Position numbers and translations under genes: made by a program. From Streptomyces tateyamensis (GTDB lineage: Bacteria > Actinomycetota > Actinomycetes > Streptomycetales > Streptomycetaceae), in assembly GCF_003205575.1 (NCBI RefSeq), contig NZ_PYBW01000011.1:11012-75011 (forward strand): 64,000 nucleotides of DNA. The letters are read 5' to 3'. The notes under the pieces were generated by a model. It saw nothing but the letters and a program-made list of their open reading frames with translations, made no database searches and was not told where the DNA came from. This document shows, one piece after another, positions 8,312 to 16,236 of the stretch (positions within the stretch are counted from its first letter, which is position 1; the number at the start of each line of letters is the position of its first letter).

Positions 8312-8339
8312 CCCCCGCACCCTTCGGCGGGTGCGGGGG
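8312..8339 (-). terminator. Strong hairpin after the hydrolase gene
   Basis: CCCCCGCACCC at 8312-8322 pairs with GGGTGCGGGGG at 8329-8339 around a TTCGGC loop, 12 nt beyond the hydrolase stop. This fits an intrinsic terminator of the high-GC type without a long U-tract, and marks the end of the ACP-to-hydrolase unit. Confidence 0.7.
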
Positions 8340-8351
8340 ACGGTGTCCTGG

Positions 8352-8906
8352 TCAGCCGGCGAGCTGCTGCTGGAAGAGGGTCCAGCCCTCTGCCCAGTCG
8401 CCCAGGCCCGCCGAGGAGTTGATGTGGCCCTTGGGCCCGACGTTCACCAGGGTGGCGCCGAGGCGTTCGGCCACCCCCGTGGCGTGCTCCACGCTGCTGT
8501 ACGGGTCGTCCGCGCTGGCGACCACGGTGACCGGGAAGGGCAGTGCGCCGCGGTACGCGGCCGCGCTGAAGCCCTCCGCGTCAGCGGGGAAGTTCTCCCC
8601 GTCGGGGTCCGGGGCCGCGACCAGGAAGGCGCCGGTCAGGTCCCCGGCCGCCTCGGGGTGCTCACCGGCCCATTCGCCGAGCAGCGTGCAGCCGAGGCTG
8701 TGGGCGATGACCACCTTGGGGCCCTGCACCGCGGCGAGCGCGTCCGCGAGGTCCTTCACCCACGCGTCCCGGACGGGGCGGTCCCAGGAGTCGTGTTCGA
8801 CCCACACGCTGTTCTGGGCCGACCGCTCGTACCACTGCCGCTGCCAGTGGTCGGGGCCGGAGTTGTCGATCCCCGCGAGGAACACGTACGTCGGGTTCTG
8901 TGCCAT
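8352..8906 (-). CDS. RBBP9/YdeN-family alpha/beta hydrolase
   Basis: A 184-residue compact alpha/beta hydrolase. The nucleophile elbow is VIAHSLGC (S70). The acid is probably the Asp in ASADDPYSS, and the histidine is in GPKGHINSS near the end. The N-terminal GIDNSGPDHWQRQW is typical of the RBBP9/YdeN serine hydrolases. It starts 2 nt after the halogenase-like gene stop and is the last gene of the first cluster unit. In a carrier-protein pathway it could release or edit acyl intermediates as a type II thioesterase would, but it is not a classical TE II, so that role is inference. Confidence 0.85.
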   Translation of the reverse strand: MAQNPTYVFLAGIDNSGPDHWQRQWYERSAQNSVWVEHDSWDRPVRDAWVKDLADALAAVQGPKVVIAHSLGCTLLGEWAGEHPEAAGDLTGAFLVAAPDPDGENFPADAEGFSAAAYRGALPFPVTVVASADDPYSSVEHATGVAERLGATLVNVGPKGHINSSAGLGDWAEGWTLFQQQLAG

Positions 8907-8908
8907 GG

Positions 8909-10624
8909 TCACACCTCGTACTCGACGCCGACGCCGTCGAAGCGCAGGCGGTCCTGGATGAGGACAGGCTGGTCGTTCTTGTCGAACCCGCTGACCAGCC
9001 CCGCCTCCATCAGCCGGATGACGATCTGCGAGCTGAGTTCCTGCCGGTCGAGCTCGCTGAGCTGACGGATGACGTCCTTGTAGGAGACGGTCTCCTTGAG
9101 CAGGGTCTGGAAGACCTCGCGGTGGGACTCCTCCAGCGGCCACTTGGTCATGTCCTGACCGTTCTCGTTGGCCAGCACCTGCTTGGGCTCCAGCCGGAAG
9201 CTGGTCGACTCGATCTTGTAGTACGGCTGGAGCCGGACCTCGGTGCCGTTCCAGCGGAGCCGCTTGATGCTGTTGAGCTGCTTGGTGAGCTGGCTGATCC
9301 AGCGGACCCGGGCGACGTTCAGCTCGTCGTCGCTGAACTCGTCGCTCAGCTCCTGCCGCTGGTGCCGGCCGATGGCGATCATCGTGGATGCGCGGTCCCG
9401 GAAGTCGGCCACGGACCAGTCCTCGCTCGCGTGGTCGATCGCGGACAGCCGCTCGAACCAGCTCTTGCGGTTGAGCCGGTCGTCGTCGGCCTCGCTGATC
9501 CTGCGCTTGGTCCAGAACTCCGACTCGGGTTCGGTGAAGGATGCGAAGGTGTAGAAGGAGGCGAGGAACTCGTGGTACTGCTCGTAGGTCTCGCGGTAGG
9601 TGCGGTTGTACCAGGCGTGCACCTGCTCCTGCTCGTCCTGGTGCGCGGTGATCCGGTCGATCGCGGCGGCGGCCGAGACGGCGGACTGGCTGGCGAGGTG
9701 GACGCCCTGCGAGAAGAGCGGGTCGGTGAAGCAGGCCGCGTCCCCGCAGAGGAAGAACCGGTCGCGGGAGAAGAGGTCGGACTCGTACGACCAGTCGTGG
9801 ACGATGCGCACCTCGTCGACCATCGGCGCGTCGCCCAGCAGGTCCGTGGCGCGCTTGGCCTTGGCGAGGGTCTCGCGGTAGAAGCGCTCCGGGCCCAGCT
9901 CCTTGACCTCGGCCGCCTTGGACCGGTCGACCACCAGGCCGACGCTGTACAGGTCGTCCTTGACCGGGATCATCCACACCCAGCCGTCCTCGAAGGTGAT
10001 CGAGTAGGTGGTGCCCTTGAGGTCACCGGTGAAGGGGTCCTCGCGCTTGAAGTACGACCAGATCGCGAAGTTCTTGTAGAACTCGTCGTAGCGGCGGACC
10101 TTGAGCTGGCGGGCCAGCGGACTGTTCGCGCCGCCGGCGTCGATGACGAAGTCACTGGTCACGGTGCGGGTCTCGGTGCCCTCGCGGACGGTGAGCGTGA
10201 CGGAGTCGGCCGCGGAGATGTCGACGTCGGTGACCGCGGTGCCCTCGTGCACGCAGATGCCGCGCTCGCGGACCTCGTCCACCAGGAGCTGGTCGAACTC
10301 CTCGCGCTTGACCTGGATGGCGTGGTCGAAGACCCACGGGGAGGTGCGGGGCGTGGTGAACGAGAACGTCCACGGCGCCTGGTCCTGACCCCACAGGAAG
10401 GTCGCCGACGGCTTCTTCACGTAGTTCTGGGCGTCGATCCTGTCCTGCAGGCCGAGCCGGTTGAGGATCGACAGGGTGCCGGGCAGGAACGACTCGCCGA
10501 TGCGGTAGCGCGGGAAGTGGTCCCGCTCGAAGACCTCCACGTCATGGCCGAGCTTGTGCAGGGTCAGGGCAGCCACGCAGCCTGCCGGGCCCGCACCGAT
10601 GATGGACACCTTCGCTCGCTTCAC
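8909..10624 (-). CDS. Flavin-dependent halogenase-like FAD oxidoreductase
   Basis: A 571-residue flavoprotein. GAGPAG (residues 10-15) is the FAD dinucleotide motif. RIGESFLPGT follows. WVWMIP (215-220) matches the WxWxIP motif that marks flavin-dependent halogenases, and CGDAACFTDPLFSQGVHLA (about 293-311) matches the second FAD motif of the same group. The last 100 residues form a charged helical C-terminal domain. Halogenases need FADH2 from a separate reductase, and none is encoded in the cluster. Some relatives with this motif are ordinary monooxygenases, so halogenation is probable, not certain. Genes for an ACP and a ligase upstream suggest a carrier-tethered substrate. Confidence 0.8.
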   Translation of the reverse strand: MKRAKVSIIGAGPAGCVAALTLHKLGHDVEVFERDHFPRYRIGESFLPGTLSILNRLGLQDRIDAQNYVKKPSATFLWGQDQAPWTFSFTTPRTSPWVFDHAIQVKREEFDQLLVDEVRERGICVHEGTAVTDVDISAADSVTLTVREGTETRTVTSDFVIDAGGANSPLARQLKVRRYDEFYKNFAIWSYFKREDPFTGDLKGTTYSITFEDGWVWMIPVKDDLYSVGLVVDRSKAAEVKELGPERFYRETLAKAKRATDLLGDAPMVDEVRIVHDWSYESDLFSRDRFFLCGDAACFTDPLFSQGVHLASQSAVSAAAAIDRITAHQDEQEQVHAWYNRTYRETYEQYHEFLASFYTFASFTEPESEFWTKRRISEADDDRLNRKSWFERLSAIDHASEDWSVADFRDRASTMIAIGRHQRQELSDEFSDDELNVARVRWISQLTKQLNSIKRLRWNGTEVRLQPYYKIESTSFRLEPKQVLANENGQDMTKWPLEESHREVFQTLLKETVSYKDVIRQLSELDRQELSSQIVIRLMEAGLVSGFDKNDQPVLIQDRLRFDGVGVEYEV

Positions 10625-10671
10625 TACTGCTCTCCTCGCAGGACTTCGGGGGGACTTGTCGGGTGGCTCGG

Positions 10672-11313
10672 TCAGAGGGACTTGAGGGACTTGACGCGGT
10701 TCGGCGCGAGGTACGAGAACCCGGTCGCAGCGTTATCGAAGAGCGTCAGGCCGGCCTGGAAGCGGCACTTGTCGCCGATCTCCACGCCGGGTGCGACCGT
10801 GCAGCTGAGCCCGAAGAAGTTGTCGTCGCCGATCTCCACGCTGTTGCCGCAGTGGAAGTTGGGGGCGACGAAGTTGTTCGACCCGACGCCGGAGTGGTGT
10901 CCGAAGCTGCTCCGGTAGTTCACGACGTTGAAGTCGCCGAACACCGTGTTCACTCCCACGTAGTTGTCGGGGCCGATGATGTTGCCGGTGCCGCGCAGCG
11001 CCGCCGGGTCGACGCGGGAGGACGGGTGGACGATGTTGTCCGCCACCAGGGCGTGCTTGGCGATGACGTCGTCGATCAGCTGCCGGCGCAGCGCGACCTC
11101 CGAGAGCGCGAGCAGCACCCGGCTGCCGGGCTCGGGCGCGAACTCGGCCAGGTCGACGGTCAGTTCAGCCGGAGCGTGGGTCGGCTCGCCCGCCACCGCG
11201 ACGTACTGCCGGATGCGGTAGCCTGCCTGCGGGTCGGCCGCGGTGACGTCCTCGAGGTAGCGGGCCACCTCCAGGGCGAACTTGCCGGCCCCCAGGAGAA
11301 CGACGTCCTTCAC
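10672..11313 (-). CDS. NeuD/PglD-like hexapeptide-repeat acyltransferase
   Basis: A 213-residue protein. It has an N-terminal nucleotide-binding-like fold (VVLLGAGKFALEVARYL) and a left-handed beta-helix of hexapeptide repeats from about residue 92 (VHPSSRVDP, GTGNIIGPDN, VGSNNFVAP, VEIGDDNFFG, VEIGDKCRF). The likely catalytic His is in FGHHSGVG. Family members O- or N-acylate sugars from acetyl-CoA or another acyl donor. No sugar-nucleotide genes lie in this cluster, so the acceptor may be different. GTG at 11313 overlaps the ligase stop as GTGA. Confidence 0.8.
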   Translation of the reverse strand: MKDVVLLGAGKFALEVARYLEDVTAADPQAGYRIRQYVAVAGEPTHAPAELTVDLAEFAPEPGSRVLLALSEVALRRQLIDDVIAKHALVADNIVHPSSRVDPAALRGTGNIIGPDNYVGVNTVFGDFNVVNYRSSFGHHSGVGSNNFVAPNFHCGNSVEIGDDNFFGLSCTVAPGVEIGDKCRFQAGLTLFDNAATGFSYLAPNRVKSLKSL

Positions 11314-12689
11314 GGCAGGATCCTCCTCTTCTTGAACCGCTCGGAGACCGAGAGCTCCTCGACCACCTGCACCTTGCTGGGGATCTTGAAGGGCTCGACC
11401 TTCCCGTCGAGGAACTCGTGGACGTGCTTGCGCGCCTCGGTGCGGCTCAGTGCGCCGACGGGCTGGATGTCGACGCAGACCGACTGTCCGGTGATCGAGT
11501 TCGGCTTGCCGTAGACCACGCAGTCGGCGATCAGCGGGCTGCCCAGCAGCAGGGATTCCAACTCCAGCGGGAGGACCTTCTCGCCACCGACGTTGATGAT
11601 CTCCTTGGCGCGGCCCCTGACCTTGAGGTAGCCCTCGGCGTTCTCCTCCACCAGGTCACCGGTGCGGAACCAGCCGTCCTCGGTGAGCGAGTCACTGGGG
11701 TAGTTGAGGTAGCCGAGGAACTGCGTCGGGCTCTTCAGCTGCAGTTCCCCCTCGACGACGCGGTACTGCACCTTCTCGTCGGAGATCTGGAAGTAGGTGC
11801 TGCTGGAGGACTCGCTCGTGGTGGTCGAGATGCCGGTCTCACTGGTTCCGAAGGTCTGCAGCAGCCTGGCCCGCGGGAACGCCGCGTGCACCCGCTTGAG
11901 CAGTTCCTCGGGCATGGGTTCGGTGCCGTAGGTGATCAGACGCAGGCCCGACAGGTCGAACTTCTCGGGGTAGCCGCCGATCAGGACGAGGTTGAGGAAG
12001 GTGGGGCTGGTCGGCAGCAGACGGATGCCGTACGACTCGACCAGCGCGCAGATCTCGTCCGGCGTGCGCTTCTCGGGAACGACCGCGGTTCCGCCCACCT
12101 TCAGCACACCCAGCAGCGAGTTGATGCCGCCGATGTGGTCGAAGAGCAGGAACATGAGGATGTTCTGCGCCTTGGCCCCGACCCGGGTCCGGGTGCCGAC
12201 CTTCTCCTCGACCAGGGAGTCGAGATTGTGCAGGATCGCCTTGGGGGCGCCGGTGCTGCCGCTGCTGAGCAGGACCAGGCCGGCCGCTCCGGCCTCGATC
12301 AGCGGCCGGTAGGCAGCCTCGGCCTCGGCCGCGTCGCCGGCCATGGGTTCGATGGTGAGGTCGCCCCGGCCGTCGTTCCCGTCGGGCTTGAGCAGGTGCC
12401 TCGGGTGGCAGGAGCCGGTCACCGTGGCGTGGGTGCCCTCGGTGAAGGTCACGACCGGCACCACGACGTTCCGGCCCAGGTAGAGCGCGAGGAACGCCGC
12501 GACGGACCGGAAGGAGAAGTCGGCGTTGAGGACGACGACCTCGTGCGGGCGGACCCCGCCCGCAGCCAGCTGCTCCTCGATCCGCCGGATCTCCGCGACC
12601 AGTTCGCGGTACGAGTACGTGTCCCCCCGGTGGATCACGGCCGGACGGTCCCCGAACTGCTCAAGTTTGGTGATGAGTTGGCTTCGCAT
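11310..12689 (-). CDS. AMP-dependent acyl/aryl synthetase (adenylate-forming ligase)
   Basis: A 459-residue member of the ANL superfamily. Core motifs are LLSSGSTGAPKA (A3, residues about 141-151), TFGTSETG (A5 region), DGWFRTGDL (A7) and GRAKEIINVGGEKVLPLELE (A8). The C-terminal lysine region is RFKKRR. It is shorter than typical acyl-CoA ligases (about 500-550) because the N-terminal domain is compact. It should adenylate a carboxylic acid and load it onto the ACP of this cluster or onto CoA. Its substrate cannot be read from the sequence. ATG at 12689 shares one base with the SDR stop (TGATG). Confidence 0.88.
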   Translation of the reverse strand: MRSQLITKLEQFGDRPAVIHRGDTYSYRELVAEIRRIEEQLAAGGVRPHEVVVLNADFSFRSVAAFLALYLGRNVVVPVVTFTEGTHATVTGSCHPRHLLKPDGNDGRGDLTIEPMAGDAAEAEAAYRPLIEAGAAGLVLLSSGSTGAPKAILHNLDSLVEEKVGTRTRVGAKAQNILMFLLFDHIGGINSLLGVLKVGGTAVVPEKRTPDEICALVESYGIRLLPTSPTFLNLVLIGGYPEKFDLSGLRLITYGTEPMPEELLKRVHAAFPRARLLQTFGTSETGISTTTSESSSSTYFQISDEKVQYRVVEGELQLKSPTQFLGYLNYPSDSLTEDGWFRTGDLVEENAEGYLKVRGRAKEIINVGGEKVLPLELESLLLGSPLIADCVVYGKPNSITGQSVCVDIQPVGALSRTEARKHVHEFLDGKVEPFKIPSKVQVVEELSVSERFKKRRILP

Positions 12690-13387
12690 CAGTTCACCCC
12701 GCCCAGGAAGAGCGTCTCTCCGGTGACGAACCCCGACCGTTCGGAGACCAGGAATTCGACGGGTCCGACGAGATCCGCCATCGTGCACATACGTTTGATC
12801 GCCTGACGTTCGATCAGGGAGTCGACCATCCCTTCGGGGAGCGTGCGGGTGAGCACGGTCCGCACCGGGGGCAGGCCGAGACTGTTGACCCGGATGCCGA
12901 AGCCGGCCAGCTCCTTGCTCATGACCCGGGTCAGCTGTTCCACCGCGGCCTTGCTGGCCGCGTAGACCAGTTGGCCGTCCAGCGCCCAGGGCACCGCGAC
13001 CGTCGAGATGTTGAGGATCGCCGCCGAGCCCGAGGGACTCTTCTGGAGCAGCTTCGCCCCCTCCCGGCTGCAGCTGAGCACCGAGAAGAAGTTGAGGTCG
13101 AAGATGTCCCGGGCGACGCTGTCCGGGGTCATCATGAAGTGGTTCATGTTGGACCTGCCGGCGCTGTTCACCAGCGCGTCCAGGTGGCCGAACTCCCGTC
13201 GGACCGCCCGGAACATGGACTTCACCGCGCTCGGGTCGGTGAGGTCCAGCCCGTGGTGCCGGTAGCCCGGGTGATCCAGACCTGTCGACTTCCTGCTGCA
13301 CCCGACGACCTGGTGCCCCTGGTCGAGGAAGTGTTCGGCAAGAGCCCTGCCCACACCGGTGCGCGTACCGGTAATCAGAATAATCAT
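12689..13387 (-). CDS. Short-chain dehydrogenase/reductase (FabG-like)
   Basis: A 232-residue classical SDR. TGTRTGVG (residues 6-13) binds NAD(P), NSAG is at 74-77, catalytic Ser is near 128, and Tyr142/Lys146 lie in VYAASK. An arginine after the glycine motif and the CSRKS segment suggest NADPH preference. It probably reduces a keto group on an ACP- or CoA-bound intermediate. It begins 2 nt after the GNAT stop and ends overlapping the ligase start, so it is in the same transcript. Confidence 0.87.
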   Translation of the reverse strand: MIILITGTRTGVGRALAEHFLDQGHQVVGCSRKSTGLDHPGYRHHGLDLTDPSAVKSMFRAVRREFGHLDALVNSAGRSNMNHFMMTPDSVARDIFDLNFFSVLSCSREGAKLLQKSPSGSAAILNISTVAVPWALDGQLVYAASKAAVEQLTRVMSKELAGFGIRVNSLGLPPVRTVLTRTLPEGMVDSLIERQAIKRMCTMADLVGPVEFLVSERSGFVTGETLFLGGVN

Positions 13388-13389
13388 GG

Positions 13390-14289
13390 TCAGTGCAGCC
13401 GATAACCGATCAGCAGCGGCAGGGAGTAGAGCGCCGGGCCGATGTCCTGCGCCGTCAGATCCTTGGACTTGTACTGGGAGGGCACCTCACGGGTGACGAC
13501 CTTGGCGAACGCGGGGGCGCCCCGCTGGTCGAGGAGGTCTGCCAGCTCGGCGTGGTCGATGACGACGAACGCGGCGCCCAGGCGCAGGCACAGGTCCAGG
13601 CGCAGCCGGTCGATGACGTCGAGCAGCATCGGCTTGTTGCTCGCGTAGAGGATCCGGCCGAACGGGACGTACTTGCGCAACCGGAGCTTCTTGACGACGA
13701 GGTAGAGGTAGTCGGTGCTGCCACGACGCATGACGAGGTAGTGGCGGCAGTCCAGATTCTCGTGGTCGAGGAAGATCTTCCGGTCGGCCTCGTCCAGATG
13801 CTGGATGATCAGGTGCTTTCGCGTCTCCAGCCGGTAGCCTGGACTCAGGGTCCGAGGTGTCGGCACCGGCAGGAACTGCAGGACCTTTGTCTCCAGGTCC
13901 GCCCAGCCGAACTTCTTACTGATGTCGTAGACGGTCCGGGTGGGAGTGTAGTTCAGCAGCGTGGCTTTTCGGATCGACATCACCGGAAGGAAGAGCTTCA
14001 TGCTCTCGTTCCGGTAGGCGTCCTTCACGAACCACGAGTGGATCTCGCAGAACTTGTGCCGCCGCCCGTCTATGTCACGTTCGGTGAAAAGCGTCCCGAG
14101 GAATCCGACGACCTCGCTGCCGTCCTCCATGACATAGCCGTAATACCCCTCGTTGCCGCCCCACTGCGGCTGGAACATCCGCCGGCGCGACTCGAACGGG
14201 ATCCATGACGAATTAAGCGTCGAATCCCGGAGCAGTGGGTAGACCTGGTGCAGGTCCTCGGCCACCGCCCTGCGTACCGTCACCGGCAC
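13390..14289 (-). CDS. GNAT-family acyltransferase
   Basis: A 299-residue protein with a GNAT fold in its first half: TVRRAVAEDLHQVYPLLRDS as the start helix, GYVMEDGSEVVGFLGTLF as the beta hairpin, and CEIHSWFVKDAYRNESMKL at the acyl-CoA loop, where the usual Q/RxxGxG/A is not clear. The second half (about 150-299) looks like a second degenerate GNAT unit. This resembles the double-GNAT proteins found next to ACPs in lipid-like pathways. GTG at 14289 has GGGAGGGAG upstream. Acyl donor and acceptor are unknown. Confidence 0.72.
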   Translation of the reverse strand: MPVTVRRAVAEDLHQVYPLLRDSTLNSSWIPFESRRRMFQPQWGGNEGYYGYVMEDGSEVVGFLGTLFTERDIDGRRHKFCEIHSWFVKDAYRNESMKLFLPVMSIRKATLLNYTPTRTVYDISKKFGWADLETKVLQFLPVPTPRTLSPGYRLETRKHLIIQHLDEADRKIFLDHENLDCRHYLVMRRGSTDYLYLVVKKLRLRKYVPFGRILYASNKPMLLDVIDRLRLDLCLRLGAAFVVIDHAELADLLDQRGAPAFAKVVTREVPSQYKSKDLTAQDIGPALYSLPLLIGYRLH

Positions 14290-14323
14290 GTGGCACTCCC
14301 TCCCCGCCCCGCCGGCGGCAGTC

Positions 14324-14647
14324 TCAGACCGCGCTTCCCTGGCCGGACTCGGCGCCGACCAGGACCATCTCCTCTTCGATGAACTCGATCAGCCGCTCGA
14401 CCCGGCTGAACGGGCTGATCCGCCGCGACACGGCCTTCTCGGAGGTCAGCGAGATCTCGAGGTCGTACTCGTCCTCGATCGCCTCCTCGACCAGGGTCAG
14501 GAAGTTGACCAGGTGCATGGAATCGAAGACACCCGCGTCGCCGTACAGGCTGACATTCAGCAGGTCATCGGTCGGGATCTTCTCGTCCCGCCGCTCATTG
14601 ATCTCGGCAATGACATTGCCGATCACTCCCAAAAGGCGGTCGTCCAC
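14324..14647 (-). CDS. Acyl carrier protein-like
   Basis: A 107-residue helical acidic protein. The phosphopantetheine site is GVFDSMHLVNF with S43, close to the canonical DSL motif, followed by an acidic helix (LTLVEEAIEDEYDLE). GTG at 14647 has AAAGGGGA 7 nt upstream; an ATG at 14698 would add 17 residues but has no ribosome site. It is the first gene of the cluster, with its modifying enzyme probably the Sfp-type transferase at 2480-3277. No ketosynthase or acyltransferase of PKS type is present, so it likely carries a pre-made acid loaded by the neighbouring ligase. Confidence 0.85.
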   Translation of the reverse strand: MDDRLLGVIGNVIAEINERRDEKIPTDDLLNVSLYGDAGVFDSMHLVNFLTLVEEAIEDEYDLEISLTSEKAVSRRISPFSRVERLIEFIEEEMVLVGAESGQGSAV

Positions 14648-14699
14648 GACACGGTCCCCTTTCCCGACAGCGAGAGCCGGCCGGCCGCTCCCCGACATG

Positions 14700-14796
14700 A
14701 CTCAATCCGTAATCACATGCTCGCGTACCAATAATCTCCACGCAACGGAAAGCCTGCTACGAGGAGATTAACAATTCCTCACACGTGCTAAAGCAC
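14700..14796 (-). promoter_or_regulatory. AT-richer leader and putative operator upstream of the ACP operon
   Basis: The 90 or so bases before the ACP gene are clearly AT-richer than anything around them, as expected of a promoter reading leftward. At 14785-14796 lies the palindrome GTGCTAAAGCAC, which could be an operator. No exact -10/-35 pair stands out, and no regulator gene is present in the cluster. Confidence 0.35.
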
Positions 14797-15016
14797 GGGC
14801 ATTGTCTGGCTATATCCGATTTGGCGTCGGTTCGTCGGCTGGGTCTGGCCGCCGTGCGGCTCGCCCCACTCGTCCGGGTCGGCCCGGAATCCTCGGAAGC
14901 CCCGCATGCGCCGAAGTGCGGGCAGGGTGGGGCGGTATCCGATTTGCATCGATTCGTCGGCGGGCCTGCCCGCCGTGCGGCCCACCCCGGCCCTGCGGGT
15001 CGGCCCACAGTCCTCG
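14788..15016. repeat. Imperfect tandem repeat in intergenic DNA, period about 123 bp
   Basis: Two copies, about 14788-14896 and 14911-15016, share a core that begins TATCCGATTTG (14813 and 14936), runs through CCGCCGTGCGGC and GGGTCGGCCC, and ends TCCTCGG. Identity is roughly 75% by eye with small indels. Six-frame reading gives no convincing protein. The 500 bases from 14648 to 15147 hold no gene that I can support apart from this repeat and the ACP promoter. Confidence 0.7.
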
Positions 15017-15147
15017 GCATCCACAAACGGCCAGGTCACGGACGGGTGAGGATTTGGTGATCCTTCGCCAGATTCCTGCCGGTACACCCGGTTTGCCCGC
15101 TTCTCGGGGGTTGCCATGACAAGCCGGCCCACCTACCTTCGGGGCTC

Positions 15148-16152
15148 ATGCCGCAGCCGCTCTTCTCCGTCGTCGTCCCCGCCCATGACCAGCAGGGACA
15201 GCTCTCCGACTGCCTGGAGTCGATCCTGGACCAGTCGTTCGGCGGCTTCGAGGTGATCGTGGTGGCCGACCGCTCCCCCGCGTGCCCCGAGGAGGTGCGG
15301 CAGGCGGGGTCGGATCCGCGGGTCTCGGTGCTGCGGTTGAACGCCGAGGTGGGGGTGGGCCGGGTGCGGAACGCGGGGGCGACCCGGGCGACGGGGAGCT
15401 ACCTGCTCTTCCTGGACGCCGACCACCTGCTCTCCCCCGGGGCGTTCCTGGGCCTGGTGGACCGGATCCGGGAGTTCGACGAGGAGCCGGAGCTGGTGCT
15501 GTTCGGGCACACCCGGCTGCACGCGGGGCGGGTCTGGCCGGGGGCGGCGGAGGCGGTGCTGGCGCGGGCGGGCAGCGGTGCTTTCGCGGCGTGCGAGCGG
15601 CCGGAGCTGTTCGGGGTGCCGGCCTTCGCCTGGGACCGGTTGATCAGCCGGCAGCTGTGGACCAGGGCGGGGCTGGGTTTCCCGGACGGGCGGTACGAGG
15701 AGGTGCCGACGGTGCACGAGGCGCTGCTGCGGGCCGAGCGGGTGGCGGTGCTGGAGCGGGAGCTGGTGCAGTTGCGGCGGCGGCAGACGGTGCATCCGGC
15801 GGGGTCGCCGGGGTCCTGCGAGTTCGACCTGTTCGACCAGTACGAGCGCAGTTTCGCGTTGCTGGACACGGCGGGGGCGCCGGCCGAGGTGCGGGCGCAG
15901 TTGTTCGAGCGGATGGTGCGGCACTACTTGTTCGTGCTGGATCTGGCGGGGTGTGTGAGCCGGGCGGAGCGGCCGCAGTTCTTCCATCGGGCGGCGGCGC
16001 ACTACCAGCGGTGGGTGCCGGAGGGGTTCCGGCGGCCGGCGGGTCGGGCGGGGGTGAAGTTCTCGTTGCTGGCGGGTGGGGTGTACAGCGCGTTCGAGGT
16101 GGCGAAGTTGACGCAGATCGCGCGGACGGCGGTGGCCGGCCGGATCGGGTGA
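15148..16152 (+). CDS. Family 2 glycosyltransferase
   Basis: A 334-residue GT2 enzyme with a GT-A fold. FSVVVPAHDQQGQLSDCLESILDQSF is the classic N-terminus, RNAGATRATGSYLLFLDADH contains the metal-binding DAD (D90-D92). No transmembrane segment is evident except a weak hydrophobic patch near the end. It resembles transferases that add sugars to teichoic-acid-like or cell-surface polymers. Transcribed opposite to the biosynthetic cluster and convergent with pyk. Whether it belongs to the accessory block or the core is unclear. Confidence 0.87.
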   Translation: MPQPLFSVVVPAHDQQGQLSDCLESILDQSFGGFEVIVVADRSPACPEEVRQAGSDPRVSVLRLNAEVGVGRVRNAGATRATGSYLLFLDADHLLSPGAFLGLVDRIREFDEEPELVLFGHTRLHAGRVWPGAAEAVLARAGSGAFAACERPELFGVPAFAWDRLISRQLWTRAGLGFPDGRYEEVPTVHEALLRAERVAVLERELVQLRRRQTVHPAGSPGSCEFDLFDQYERSFALLDTAGAPAEVRAQLFERMVRHYLFVLDLAGCVSRAERPQFFHRAAAHYQRWVPEGFRRPAGRAGVKFSLLAGGVYSAFEVAKLTQIARTAVAGRIG

Positions 16153-16200
16153 TCGGCGGCAGCGGCGGGACGTGGGTGGGGAGCGGGAGCGGCGGAGCGG

Positions 16201-16225
16201 CCCGCCCCCGGAACGCGGGGGCGGG
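16201..16225. terminator. Hairpin between glycosyltransferase and pyk 3' ends
   Basis: CCCGCCCCCG (16201-16210) pairs with CGGGGGCGGG (16216-16225) around a 5-nt loop, between two convergent stop codons. It probably ends both transcripts. Confidence 0.7.
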
Positions 16226-16236
16226 TCGCTGGTCCG

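Noticed and set aside
2480-14698. Polyketide or NRPS cluster
   Set aside because: No ketosynthase, PKS acyltransferase, condensation or multidomain adenylation protein is present; only a single ACP and one stand-alone ligase.
14785-15060. Small open frames across the intergenic repeat
   Set aside because: They appear on both strands with equal length, lack ribosome sites and change frame between the two repeat copies.
783-16230. Possible attL/attR duplication of the tRNA 3' end flanking the accessory block
   Set aside because: I looked for a second copy of the T arm and acceptor sequence between the tRNA and pyk and saw none; no integrase gene is present.
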